Shown piece after piece: positions 1 to 10,332 of a stretch of 28,157 bases of DNA; the stretch's first letter is position 1; each line of letters begins with the position of its first letter. Under the pieces are notes generated by a model that ran no database searches, had not been told where the DNA came from, and saw only the letters and a list, made by a program, of their open reading frames with translations. The position numbers and the translations under genes are program-made. The DNA is taken from positions 1 through 28,157 of the forward strand of contig NJFT01000349.1 of NCBI GenBank assembly GCA_002221725.1, read 5' to 3'. The stretch is from Scedosporium boydii (lineage: Eukaryota > Ascomycota > Sordariomycetes > Microascales > Microascaceae).

Positions 1-68
1 GGATGAAATGGCGGTGTGGTTTTTGGGGGGGCGGAATGGGGGGGCGGGCGGAAAGTGGGGTCGTCAAC

Positions 69-815
69 TTAATAGTATATGGATCCTTCCTGCAAGAGGC
101 CGTTCAACTCGCTGTATCGTGGACCAGAGTAGCTCGCCTTGATCTCGCCGGTGTCATCGTGTAGGTTGACGCTGAGCACTTCTTGTGCATCCGTGGAATT
201 TTCAATCGGCGTGCATATATCCGGCTTCGATGTTACTTGCGCTTTTATCGTCCAGTTCCTCAAGAAAGGAGAGAGGGCTTCGATGGGATATATGAGAGCA
301 CCGTCGCGCATACGGGGCTGGAGGATTGCGCGCTCCTGTGGCCCAAACCATTCTTCCGGCCTGAACTCTAGTACCGGAGCCGGGGCAGAGCTGGGCTGTC
401 CGATCTTCTCAGGGACACCTAGGGCATGCAACACCTCGAGGTTGCGGATGGCTAGAATACTATTGCAAAAGTGACGATGTAAGCCTGCGGCACGGCTCTC
501 TCCTCCCATGGCTTGGAATAGAACGTACCCTTTATTTTTCCAATCCACGAGCTGGTATTCCTTAAGGCGGCAGACGCATCTGACGGCAATTTGGCCCTGG
601 CGAGCAATTTCGGCTGAACTCGTACGGGCCGGGAGTACGCACTGGATCCAATATTGTCCGTCGCTGAAAACCGCACGATATATCTCACACCCACTCTCCG
701 TGGGGAGGAGTTTGAATGCTAAACATTGCACGATCGGGGCCTGGAAAGCTACAGCAGCATCGCGACGCCTCTGGACAATGGCACTGGTGGCAGCGATATT
801 GTAAACATCTCTGGA
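69..815 (-). pseudogene. Truncated RPA1-like (replication protein A 70 kDa subunit) fragment
   Basis: The minus-strand frame is open from 815 to a TAA at 71-69. It starts with an RPA70 N-domain-like stretch (APIVQCLAFKLLP, then FSDGQYWIQCVLPA and CRLKEYQLVDWKNKGYVLF), has a linker rich in Pro and Ser, and then the start of DNA-binding domain A (EALSPFLRNWTIKAQVTSKP, SVNLHDDTGEIKA, LLQEGSIYY). RPA1 binds single-stranded DNA in replication and repair and is usually about 600 residues. Here the frame stops just after the conserved EG-x-YY of the first OB fold, so the rest of DBD-A, DBD-B and the zinc-binding DBD-C are missing. No good donor lies before the stop. No convincing start codon is visible: the open stretch follows an in-frame TAG at 818-816 that could instead be a splice acceptor, so an upstream exon is possible. 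I read it as a truncated paralogue or pseudogene; a short expressed OB-fold protein is the alternative. Confidence 0.6.
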
Positions 816-1258
816 CTAATTTCCACCTTAGGGAGTGGACGCTTAACCTACTCAATGAATCCGGTCGACAGCGGAGAACTGGTGGCAACCATCGCTAGTA
901 AAAGTAAACGCATGTACTTGCTATAAGTCCGCTTCTGGCCTATGGTGGCATGTTCGTCGTCGACTGTTTTCTTAGCTCACACGATACGCCCCCGAACGAA
1001 ACGCAGGATGGTTTCAATCCTTCAAGAAGCGCTTCACCGCCTGGAATTTTTGGCCCGGTGAAAATGATGACCCGACAAAACCCCTGTAAGGGCTGATGTG
1101 ATACGGAATCCCTGTCTCTCCGACGAGGACAGGTGCAATATTACTAGTGATCTTTTTCCACTTCCACCCTTGTCTATCTCATAAAGCCGCTTTTTACGCC
1201 CTTCCGTTTTGACGTTCGAAGAGCAAAATATGCCACTGAACAGCATATCAAACCCATC
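816..1258. other. Intergenic, no gene supported
   Basis: This spacer lies between the RPA1-like fragment and the F-box gene, which point away from each other, so it should hold both promoters. I see no clear TATA box, RNA gene or repeat. The short frames here have no recognisable domain. Confidence 0.5.
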
Positions 1259-2693
1259 ATGGACGAAATGGAGGCACATTGCGTCGGCTTAACAAGCCTC
1301 CCACAGGAGGTGTTTACACAGATAACGGAAAATCTTGGTCGGCAAGACATACTGGAGGTGATGTTAGTTTGCAAAGCCGTCTACATCAAGACCGAGGCAG
1401 TTCTTTACCGTTCCGTTTCCATCAAAGACAAAACCACTCTCACCAAGCTCTCGCGAACGCTGGCCTCCAAGCCATACCTCTGTCGGTCAGTCCGCCAATA
1501 TCGCGTGAGTGGAGAAGCTCCTTGGTGGTGCCTCGATATGCTGGACAGCTTCCCGTGTCTCGAATTGTTCGTCTACCGACCATTATTTTCGTCGGCTACA
1601 CCGCTTGAATATTCAACCCATACGATGAAGAAAATTGCTGCCAGCGAATGGATTCCGCCGACTCTTAAACGCTGTAGGTCTTGTACTCCTGAACATTTTC
1701 CAATGGCTTCGTCTTGCTTGCCGTTCTACCCCATCCCATCCTAACGCCTGAGCTGACATGGAAGTAGGCTCGATCCGGGTACCTTATTCCATGGTTGATG
1801 ACGTGTCTATAGACATCGGGGAGCGTGTTCTCTGCAATCTCCTGTCGATCCCCTCCTTAGAAATTGTTAAAGCCTCCTATTTCCAGGATTGCCCCGGCAC
1901 CCAAATACCAATCATCCAAGTTAAGCCCCGGCCTTTTCCCGTGCTTAAAGCCGGCCAAACTACAAAACTCAAGGAGCTACACCTGCGTTGGGACGGCTTA
2001 TCATTGCCTGTGCTCTCACACCTACTTGGCCCACTGCAAAAGCTTGAGTTCTTGTATTTGGAGTTCAGTCTGAGCTGTTCAATGTCTGCCCCAGAGGTAG
2101 CCATGTCCCTAGACTCCGCCCTCCAGCCCGTCGCGGAAACTCTGCGCAAACTTACCATCCTACCGGTTGACGAATACGAAGTAGACTCGGATGATCCATT
2201 TTGTATGGAAGATCTAATGTATCGATGGGGTCCTAACGGCTTAAGAGGTTTAACGAATCTTGAGATCCTACGCCTCCCCGGAACCTCTTTCGAGAATGCT
2301 GGCTTGGATTCACTGGAACTGCCCCAATCACTCGTCACGCTCTGGTTAGGCGATGCGTACTTGACTCGCATGAGCAAAAGTAACTCGGGCTACGCTGCGT
2401 ACAGCGATGAGCTTCGGGATGCTAGCGCATTGACAATTGACTGGATAACAATGGAGCGTATACACTATATGTGTAAAGCCATTGCTCAACTGCCTCGTTT
2501 TCAAAATCTTCAGCTGAACCTAGATGACGAATTGGATCTGGAAGAGTTACGGAAAGATTCTCCGCCTGTTTATGTTAAGAAGAAAGCAGCGCTATTGGTC
2601 AAGGCTGGTGTAAAAATTATTGTCGGTAGTCATAGGAGCAACTGTGTAGCGTTAGAGGTGCGTCTTGACCCGAAAAGCCGGCAGCAACCATAG
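1259..2693 (+). CDS. F-box protein with leucine-rich C-terminal region
   Basis: Two exons, 1259-1673 and 1768-2693, give a 446-residue protein. The 94-nt intron has a GTAGGT donor, a CTGAC-like branch site and a TAG acceptor; both sides are phase 1, so the frames join cleanly (a Cys codon is split). Residues about 11-53 form an F-box: LTSLPQEVFTQITENLG, then ILEVMLVCKAVY and LYRSV. F-box proteins bind Skp1 and bring substrates to SCF ubiquitin ligases. The rest has irregular Leu-rich segments such as LKELHLRWDGLSLPVL and LTNLEILRLPGTSF that suggest a leucine-rich substrate-binding surface, as in many fungal F-box proteins. The substrate cannot be guessed. Without splicing, the first exon would read to a stop at 1744. 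Confidence is high for the F-box and moderate for the exact intron. Confidence 0.85.
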
Positions 2694-4020
2694 AGGCGCA
2701 TCTTGTTACGGGGATTACAGAGGAATCACTCAGGTCCCTGGAGATCCGTTGCTTTTTTTTCTCTACCCGTTGGCACAGGAAGCGGCCGGGGCTGGACCGT
2801 CGCGGCTTGGAACTCTGCTTCAAAGATACCGGTCCAGTCCCTTATGTCAAAGCGCTGTAAGGACTTCTACGGAAGGAGCCGAGAAGGTCGTGCATAAAAC
2901 CTGTTCCCTAGCTTCTACAGATATTTCCGTGACTTCAGCGTACCAGAGTTTCGGGTCGGTGGGGAGGCAAGGCCCTCAAACCGATCCATGTCTGGAAGGG
3001 TAGCATCGGCTAGCCTATGTCGCCAGGCTCGAACACGACCCCCGCCCTTGATCCCTTGAAGGTAATGACCGAGAGTGAAAAGCCAATCAGTTTGTTTTAA
3101 CTATCACTTCATAAACAAGGTCCATCAAATAGCCTGTGGTTCTCATCCACATCCATCGTTTTCTAATGGTGGAATTGTCAAGCTCTAGAGACCTATATTG
3201 TCATCTTAACCAGCTCACCTTCCTCGCTTACAAGCTGAGGGAGATAATAGTTACAGGGGAGCAAGGAAAATTGGCAATAATAATACAGGTTGAAGAGAAA
3301 CAGAAGGCGCCAAGAAAAGGAGTGTTCCGGATTCCAGCCTGTGCGATCTGTCAACGTCAAAAGTCTCAAAAAAGCCCCACGTGCCGGGAATTTTCTTCCT
3401 TCGGGAATGGCCTGGCCCAATGCTCCCCATCAGGCCAGGCCTCGATCGCCCCGGCAGTTCCGGAGATCTTTATTTCGTATGAGTAAATCCCCCACAGCCC
3501 TAGTTGAGAGGATCGTTTAAGCGAGCCTCAACCCCCGCCGAGAGGCGCTGCATGCTACGCTGGGTCTTATAATTCCCTTACCTTACCATTTGTTGAGTGG
3601 TCTAGAACAATGCTCCTTGAGAGCAGGACTGGCGGCGTTCGCTTCGCGCCAGATAATACGACGCGCCGCGTTTCAAATCATCTGCTGATGGTGAGACCTG
3701 GCCCAGAGAGGACCAAGACCAAAGAAAAAAGGTCGAGGCAGGAGAAGGGGGAGGGAGAAAAGGAATTACCACCGCGAAGAACTTCCTGCGATGAAAAGTA
3801 TTTCAACGCCACGATGGCCTCATGCGAGACTTGAATCTCGTCCTTCTCTCCCCACCCTCCACCCAATTTTCACCATCGGCTCTTCCTTTCTACCTTCTTT
3901 TCTTCACCGTGCAGGTCACGACAAATTCCGCCTTTGAACATCTTCCCCACTTGCCTTGGAAGAAACGGAAACGCCTAATCATACCTTTCACCTCTTCGAC
4001 TTGTGTCCATCTTCCTCATC
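2694..4020. other. Intergenic, no gene supported
   Basis: About 1.3 kb between the F-box gene and the repeat-containing secreted protein gene. Short frames up to 116 codons exist but show no domain, signal peptide or codon bias. Visible features are a 9-bp inverted repeat (3409-3417 and 3433-3441), a purine-rich run around 3715-3770, and a pyrimidine-rich run (about 3836-3915) that is typical of a fungal promoter or 5' leader in front of the gene starting at 4021. Confidence 0.5.
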
Positions 4021-4546
4021 ATGATGCGTTCCTTCACAGTCTTCGTTGTAGTCGCCGGCGCCGTCTCGAGCATTGCAATTGCCTGTAAGTAAACCCCGAG
4101 CCTACCTAAGTCCCCGGTTCTCCGGGTCAATCGCTAACCCAAGACACCCATGCAGCTCCTACGCCCCAGAACTCCGTCGCCGGCCAGGCGTGCACCGACG
4201 GAACCTTCGACGGCACGTGCCGCGCGGACCAGAGGTGTGCCCTCGAGATCCCTCCCAACGAGGTCTCCGCGCGCAACATCGCCGGCCAGTGCGGCCTGCC
4301 CGAGAGCCAACGGACGGGCTCGATCCTCGACAGCATCGTCATCAACGACGGCTCTGACGACGGCGACGTCGCGTCGTTTGAGGGCCAGGACTGCACGGAT
4401 GGCACATTTGATGGGACTTGTCGCGATGACGGGAGGTGCTCGCTGGAGATCCCGCCCAACGAGGTGTCTTCGCAGTTTGTGCGTGGCCAGTGTGGTATTG
4501 GCCAGGGTCGTACTCTGGGAGAGATCCGCAACGGTAACAACGGCAA

Positions 4547-4609
<63 letters not shown>

Positions 4610-4760
4610 TGGTAATAACAATAACGGCGGTGACGTTGCCGGCCAATCCTGCACAGATGGCACGTTTGATGGGACGTGCCGTGACGACGGCCGCTGCGGA
4701 TTGGAAATTCCTCCCAACGAAGTTTCGTTCCGATTCGTTAGTGGACAGTGCGGGGCCTAA
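4021..4760 (+). CDS. Secreted protein with three four-cysteine repeats and a Gly-Asn linker
   Basis: Two exons, 4021-4084 and 4156-4760, give 222 residues. The 71-nt intron (GTAAGT donor, GCAG acceptor) lies right after the signal-peptide codons; both sides are phase 1. Residues 1-21 are a hydrophobic signal peptide (SFTVFVVVAGAVSSIAIA). The mature part has three 38-residue repeats at residues 31-68, 98-135 and 184-221, each with the pattern GQ-x-C-x8-C-x5-C-x17-CG around CTDGTFDGTC and LEIPPNEVS. Twelve cysteines in total would allow two disulfides per repeat. Residues 148-180 are almost only Gly and Asn. I do not recognise the family. Small size, secretion and paired cysteines fit an apoplastic effector or cell-wall-associated protein, but this is inference. 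The protein ends one residue after the third repeat. Confidence 0.85.
4182..4295 (+). repeat. Cysteine-repeat unit 1 of the secreted repeat protein
   Basis: This unit codes for a 38-residue repeat with Cys at residues 34, 43, 49 and 67. It is the most divergent of the three: RADQR replaces RDDGR, and the segment before the last Cys is ARNIAGQ. Confidence 0.85.
4383..4496 (+). repeat. Cysteine-repeat unit 2 of the secreted repeat protein
   Basis: This unit codes for a 38-residue repeat with Cys at residues 101, 110, 116 and 134. It is nearly identical to unit 3 in protein sequence, which suggests that the last duplication gave units 2 and 3. An acidic spacer (INDGSDDGD) precedes it. Confidence 0.85.
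4533..4631 (+). repeat. GGCAAC hexanucleotide minisatellite coding a Gly-Asn linker
   Basis: An in-frame run of GGCAAC units (with AAC and GGT/AAT variants at both ends) codes for residues about 148-180 of the secreted repeat protein, between cysteine repeats 2 and 3. The six-base unit keeps the frame whatever the copy number, so length variation between strains is expected. Confidence 0.9.
4641..4754 (+). repeat. Cysteine-repeat unit 3 of the secreted repeat protein
   Basis: This unit codes for a 38-residue repeat with Cys at residues 187, 196, 202 and 220. It is followed by a single Ala codon and the TAA stop. Confidence 0.85.
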
Positions 4761-5341
4761 AGAGTCGGCTTTCCTGAGTCGAAGAAAGGGTCGCCGATTC
4801 TTTAGGTTTCGTATCCAGACATAGTGAATGGGACTTCTTTGCATTTGTCGGGCACGTTGGTACCTCAAAAGGGATGTCGGAACTGTGTCTCCTTGGTAAT
4901 TCAACGTGGAGAATGGGGAAACGAGAGAAATTAGTGGAAACAGGCCGAAGGCAGGAAGTAAGAAGAAACCAGGTAGTGGAGATGGGATGCTGGGAAGGAG
5001 ATATGGTTATAGCCAAAGGAGTAACAAACTCTTTAAATCTGCCAAGCCCGAGGCGGGCAGGACTCAGCTTCGCCGCCACTGTTCAAGGTGGCGTCATAGC
5101 TACTATTGTGAGCACGTTTCTCTCGAAGTTGATTCATTTGATTCCCCGATCTAACACTGAAGTTTCTCATCTGCTCTCTCATCTGCTGTCACCACTAGTA
5201 AGAATACCCTGAGCTCGTCCCTGTAAGTTGGCTGCCGTGCCTGCTGTAGCATATGGTTGGTGCTAATATCAATGACTGACCTGACCAGGCCACATAACCT
5301 CGCCGGAGATCAAGTTTTCTATGAGCGCAGCGCTTCAAACT
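4761..5341. other. Intergenic, no gene supported
   Basis: This spacer lies between the 3' ends of the secreted repeat protein and the possible minus-strand membrane protein. It should hold two 3' untranslated regions. I see no RNA gene or repeat. Confidence 0.45.
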
Positions 5342-5913
5342 TTAAACACCAACATCAGCCCTCCTTTGGCGCTGAGTCGGCTTCGGGCCTGCCGTTACAT
5401 CTCTGAATGCCTTGTTTGCCTCCTCTATATTCTCCAGCCCAACCTTCCCCCCGCCTAGATGCTCTTGATGCATGCTCGGAAGACGGTTCTCTGTCGCGAT
5501 GGGCCGACGCTGCCTTACGCGCCGCCATTTCGAAAAGCAAAGCCAGAGCAAGAGCAATCTGAGATAAATGACCGGAACAACGATGTGGGCAAACGCCACC
5601 GTGCGACGTGCGGTAGCTGGGCATACGGCCATGATTATCATCCCTATGACGGATACCACGCTGAGAAAGCATAACACAACAGAGCCAATGAGGATGTCGT
5701 TGTCCGTCATTCCTGGATCCGTCTGGGCGAAGACGCACGTGAAGCTTGGAAGATGGAGGAGATCCTGGGCTTACGGCCCAAGAGTATGGTGCGATCTCGG
5801 CGAGGAAGGACCGTGCGGCGAGCGAGGGCGGTGGACGCAGTCAGGAAGCCTCGGATAAGAAGTGTGACCAAGAGATTGCCCACGATCCAGACTGCCTCCC
5901 TCGTTAATGACAT
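5342..5913 (-). CDS. Hypothetical small membrane protein
   Basis: Proposed exons are 5913-5775 and 5712-5342 (minus strand), giving 169 residues. The 62-nt intron has a GTAAGC donor and a CCAG acceptor, and the phases agree (phase 1). The ATG at 5913 has an A-rich context (TCAAAATG). Three hydrophobic segments are visible: AVWIVGNLLVTLLI near the N terminus, ILIGSVVLCFLSVVSVIGMI with the residues after it, and FAHIVVPVIYLRLLLLWLCF. A basic, polar C-terminal tail follows (KWRRVRQRRP and onward). I do not recognise a family, and the branch site is weak. It could be a decayed remnant of a larger membrane protein. Treat it as a hypothesis. Confidence 0.35.
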
Positions 5914-6813
5914 TTTGATTCGATAGAGATTCCTCGGGAGTGTATTTTAATCGATTTAAGTTTTTGCAATTAACGTGGAGTGATAGGATATTCTTGGTAT
6001 ATGGGCGCCGACGCGAGGATGGAAACGAAGGAGAGAGTGCCAAGCCGTGTCTGGTAGTTGTTGCAGACTTCGCAAGATTCGAGCAGGACATTCCAATTTT
6101 GTGGGCCGAAGGAAACCTTTGAAGCCTTTCCGTCGTTTTTCATGTGAAGGGTGCCTCGGGGAACCCGCCAAAGTATTACTCATCTTTGGCTCGCAGTTGC
6201 CACATGGATTGTGTCCCCTCAGACATAGCTACCGCTGACAGAGAGAAGGCCGCACATGTCAAGGAATTTAGAGCTTAAATGTACGTCGTCGTCCGTCGCC
6301 CCGAGATCAGTATTTGCAAAAAGTTCTCACGCAGTCAGGTAAGTGGAAGAAATCCCGTATTTGGCCGCCGAGTAGGATTAAGTCCCGCCGGGAAAGTACC
6401 TGGCTATGGACAAGACGACGATGAAAGCTGAGAGGCAGCGGTTCAGGGGAAAAAAAATTAGCAAAAGATGCAACAGAGCAGGGGTGCTGGACACTCCAAA
6501 ATGGACATCATGGTCCAGCTGAATTCCGGGGTTATCCTTTTTGGGAAATTTCGGTTAGACATCATGATCGCCTGCCGGGGGTCTTTTAGCGAGGTGTCGA
6601 AATGAATGGGGACTGGAGTGAAGCACTACCAGTAATAGCGCAGGCCACGACTTCTATGAATGAGATGTCAGTCGGGGCAGGCGTGTAGCGGAAACAACTC
6701 GGCCCTAGCGCGATGTGATTCTCGGATAAAAGCTGAGTGACAGGCAGTACGCTCTTGGTAATGTCTCTCTCGCTAGGATGGGAATGGGGGAAGGGAGACT
6801 TCGGACGGTGGCT

Positions 6814-6836
6814 GTGTCTGCCTTGTGGGCAGACAC
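6814..6836. repeat. Perfect hairpin, 9-bp stem and 5-nt loop
   Basis: GTGTCTGCC at 6814-6822 is the exact reverse complement of GGCAGACAC at 6828-6836, with loop TTGTG. No T-run follows and no gene flanks it, so its role is unknown. Confidence 0.7.
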
Positions 6837-7881
6837 CTCCCCACTTGTAGGTGGAAGGAACTTTGAAAGACTTCGAAGCTCCCGCACTTGTACTGCAAGA
6901 AAACAGTCAACGGCGAGCATCGTGGAGTGTGGATGGCACTCGGCCCGGCGACCAGTCAATAACTCGACGGCCTTTGTCCAAGTCTGATACCGATACCTCC
7001 TCCAAAGGCTGCGTGAGGTACCCGATGCGGTTGAAGCATGACCACAGGGACACGGCGGTACAAAGTTAGTCCTCCCCTAAGCTATGCCCAGGGCAACGGG
7101 CTACCTTTCACCCGGCAATGTAGGGCTAGGTTTCTAATTGCTCGTGTACATCGAATCAACTTCATGGGCATTTGAGCCTACTTTTTGGAGGCACCAGTGA
7201 AAGCGGCTTCGTAAGCGCATTCGGAGCCACGAAGGAAACTGAACCCGAGAGCCTTAAAAGGCTACTTCTATCGACCTCCTATTTTCCCTCCCGTTCCTCG
7301 TATAAACTCCACAAGACCGTCTTAAGAGGATGGTCTTTCCCTGCACCAAAACCGCCGCAGTGGCTCCTTCCCACCCCATGGTTCCTCGGAGTAGAGACTT
7401 TGGAGTGATCGATCCATGCTGTAGCTTAGTACTGTAGACATAGCCACTACAGCCAACCAGCCCTAAAACAATGACTCCCCTCACTCATATTTCTCATTCC
7501 TGCTCAAGTCCAAAGAAGGAAATGGTAATTGGATGATCAGAGATTAGGGACTCAGGTACGCTGAGATATGCAGAAGAATATATCTACCTTCCGAATATGG
7601 CAAAGGCAGTCGGACATTGCCCGAAAGGAAGTTTGAGAGGGAACATCGAAGGCTCCTGATCTCAGGCTTGAGCTCGCCCTCACACATCGACCAGCTATAT
7701 TTTGGCCGCAGATATAAACTGCAGCTATATTTGCCCTGAAGAATCTCGAATTGATCTGAACGAAAATCCACATAACACATAGAAAACTGATCTTAGACAT
7801 CAAAGTAATGTCTGCAAAAGAAAAACAACGTATTGAGCAAACAACCAAAAGAATGACTGATCGATTACTTGATAACTTCGC

Positions 7882-7943
7882 AACTTGATGAACTTGATGT
7901 ACTTGGTGAACTTCCAAAGAAAGAAAGAAAAGAAAGAAAGAAA
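7882..7943. repeat. 9-bp tandem repeat followed by an AAAG-rich microsatellite
   Basis: AACTTGATG occurs twice (7882-7890, 7891-7899), is followed by the variant TACTTGGTG (7900-7908) and a partial unit, and then runs into AAAG/AAAAG units to about 7943. It is non-coding as far as I can tell. Confidence 0.75.
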
Positions 7944-8374
7944 CTTATGCTCGCCTTATTCCTTGTCAGTTGTGCGGGAAATTGTTCTTCTGGCACACCC
8001 CACACCATTTCCCTGAACTCGACGCCACCGAGGGACCTCAATTATAACACCGTCACTGCCTTTAAACTATTGTATAGATTGAGTAAGGGCAGAGACAGGG
8101 GGAAGCAGAATGGTTTCTACGAATACTTTTGAAGAGGTTGGCCGTAAGGCATGGTATGAGCTTATGAACAGTTTATTTTAGCCGCCCAGCCCCTTGCTTG
8201 ACTTCTGAATCTCGCGTAACGGAACCATATGAAAGATAAATGTATCCCGATAGGCCCGTCTCATGCCAACCACAACAAAAAGTTAAAAAGAGACAGATGA
8301 AAGATTCATCTGTAGAAGAAAGTGAAGAAGAATGCCAACATCACCCAATCAAACCCTAAATCTGTGTCGAAAAT

Positions 8375-9166
8375 CTAGCAGTTGCAGTTGTCGGTTGTAG
8401 GGTCAACCATGAGCTTGCCAATGGTCTCACCACCTGAGCTCCTCTTAACCGTGAGCTCTCCACCGCGAGTGTCCCTGATATACAGTTAGTAGCGCCCTTT
8501 ACCTGCCCAAAGAGTAGAGTGGAGGTAAGCTTACTGGTTCTTGCCAGTGCAGAACTTTTCGACGAGAGTCTTGACGGCTTGGTTGCATGTGTCCTTAGTG
8601 AACACCTGAGTCCTACCCACGATAAAGCGGACGTAGACCATCATTGGATCATTAGCCTCGTTCCTCAAGCGGTTTCCGTTCAGGTCGTTCCAGATGCGGA
8701 CGATCTGGACTGTACCCTCTGCCAGACCGTAGGCAAAAGAGTCGCAGATCACACCGGCAACACCAATGATGGTAGCATGCTTAGCCCACGAACCGGAACC
8801 GAAGCAACTGGCACTGGCAGATTCGCGTACAGCAAGGCTACCGCGGGTAGGAACGGTCACAAGATCGGTTGCATTGCCCGACTCTAGAAACGAATCCTCG
8901 TAGAAACTATAGTCGGCGAGATCCAAAATGAGGTGTTCGATGCCAAAGTTGTCGATCGGCTGCCAGGGAAGCTCAACACCTGCATCAGCCATGTGCGCAA
9001 TAACGCTGCCAACACGGGCGCTCTCGAAAGCGTTGGCGAGGCCAAATTGGCCGAGCAGGACGGCAACGCCGACAAGAGAAGAGATAGCTGGGGGCAGAAA
9101 GCAAGTTAGCTTCAACTATAAACTTCCTATGACTCGGGGATCCTTGTGTTGATACGAACAGAGCAT
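8375..9166 (-). CDS. Small secreted six-cysteine protein, paralogue A
   Basis: Three exons on the minus strand, 9166-9160, 9087-8535 and 8474-8375, give 219 residues. Intron 1 (72 nt) has a GTTCGT donor, a GCTAAC branch site and a CCCCCAG acceptor. Intron 2 (60 nt) has GTAAGC, CTAAC and TATCAG. The 7-nt first coding exon was chosen because it gives a clean signal peptide (ISSLVGVAVLLGQFGLANA) after an AAACATG start; an unspliced start at 9115 would begin inside the intron. Cysteines are at residues 97, 117, 170, 182, 217 and 219. Conserved blocks shared with the gene at 10443 are CxGSGSWAK, GK-x-QDTRGG and a VDPxTxNCNC terminus. There is one possible N-glycosylation site (NAT). The family is not recognised; a secreted effector or antimicrobial-type protein is possible but unproven. 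Confidence 0.85.
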
Positions 9167-9303
9167 GTTTACTGAAGGCGTTGGAGATGTTGTTGGGTTA
9201 AGGTCAGAAAGGGAAGTATGCAAATGCTACGCTGCTGGAGTGCCTGATGTTGAGGATGATGTCAAGGGCTAATAATTCGAGAATGATGGGGCTCATCACC
9301 ACC

Positions 9304-9311
9304 CTTTTATA
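9304..9311 (-). promoter_or_regulatory. TATA box of secreted paralogue A
   Basis: TATAAAAG on the minus strand lies about 140 bp upstream of the ATG at 9166, a usual distance for a fungal gene with a leader of about 100 nt. Confidence 0.55.
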
Positions 9312-10326
9312 CTGCACTGGAGTCGCGAGTACATCTCAATCCTCAACCCGCCGAGCAAGTCTGGCGTTTCCGACCCTTCTCTTCCTTAGGATCCTCCTCC
9401 TCCTTGGGATCGTCGTCTGCCTTGGGACCCTCCTCGTGCTCCTATCCCTTTCGACCGACCTCTCTCTTTCCTCAATTAGGAAATACGTCGATAAGAAAAT
9501 TGCCCACGATGCCTCGTTACTTTTCCAGGATTGGGCTAATACTATCTGGGTGGCCGAGTCCTAGTAACAGCGGGCGCCAGATATGCTGATGCTGCAATCC
9601 TTCAATTCATGATTCCCTAGAAACTGCGACCCAAATCGGAGCACGAACTAATAGCGGTTCCGAACACGGCGATCCGGCCCATGAGGTATTTTGGCTTGCT
9701 CCGCTCCCCAGCGCCGGAGGACTTGCCGATTTGGGAAGTGTTGGGCGTCTCGTCGCGTCACCGCCCAATTAAACAGTTGGCGCAGTCATGCATCGGTGGA
9801 GGGATCTAGAACCTAGACGCATCCTAGACGACGCAACTGCGCACGTTCACCGACGAGACGCAATCATTCCCCCCTTTGTTTGCTTTAGCGCGGAAGAGGG
9901 GCAGGGCTGAAATCCTATCCTACCATAGGGCCGACTTCCCGACCCGGGCGGTTCCCACGGTGTTTGAAAATGGCAATGGGGAATTGTCATAATTATCATC
10001 CCATTCTTTCGTGTCTCATGGTCCAGGCAGATCCTAATTTTCCAAAGCCTAATCCAATAGCCAATCACGATAACTCGATAGCTAATCACAACAAGTCATC
10101 CAAGTCTCCATCATCAACTTGGTGGTCTGTCTAGCCGAGTCCGTCATTGATGCTGGTGAATTTCATCGTGGCTGGGGCGGCATGCCCATGATCATAGCCA
10201 ACGATTGGCAGAATGGCAGAACCAAAGGGGGAGGAAAAAAAGTGCCTCGTCGGAAGGATCCTAATTCGGATTTCAAGGAGGACCATTCTGGATCTAGGAA
10301 TGTTCCCCGTCTTGACGTTGAGTTGA

Positions 10327-10332
10327 TATAAG
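10327..10332 (+). promoter_or_regulatory. TATA-like box of secreted paralogue B
   Basis: TATAAG lies 116 bp upstream of the ATG at 10443 and is followed by a CT-rich leader. It is a slightly off-consensus TATA element. Confidence 0.45.

Larger units (their letters stand above)
5914..8374. other. Long intergenic stretch with simple repeats, no gene supported
   Basis: About 2.5 kb with no frame that shows a domain or signal peptide. Visible structure: a 9-bp-stem hairpin at 6814-6836, a 9-bp tandem repeat at 7882-7914, and an adjoining AAAG-type purine run to about 7943. The right end should hold the 3' untranslated region of the minus-strand secreted protein gene. Confidence 0.45.

Noticed and set aside
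3409..3441. 9-bp inverted repeat GGCCTGGCC / GGCCAGGCC
   Set aside because: Short, with a 15-bp spacer and no flanking gene end or element; chance in GC-rich sequence is likely.
4127..4904. Long minus-strand frames opposite the secreted repeat protein, one with a Leu-Pro run and one with an Ala-Val run
   Set aside because: They are antisense readings of the GGCAAC repeat and the cysteine repeats; the sense strand has a signal peptide, intron and conserved modules.
9247..9564. Plus-strand frame with a long hydrophobic Leu-rich segment
   Set aside because: It overlaps the promoter and TATA box of secreted paralogue A, comes from a CT-rich stretch and has no family resemblance.
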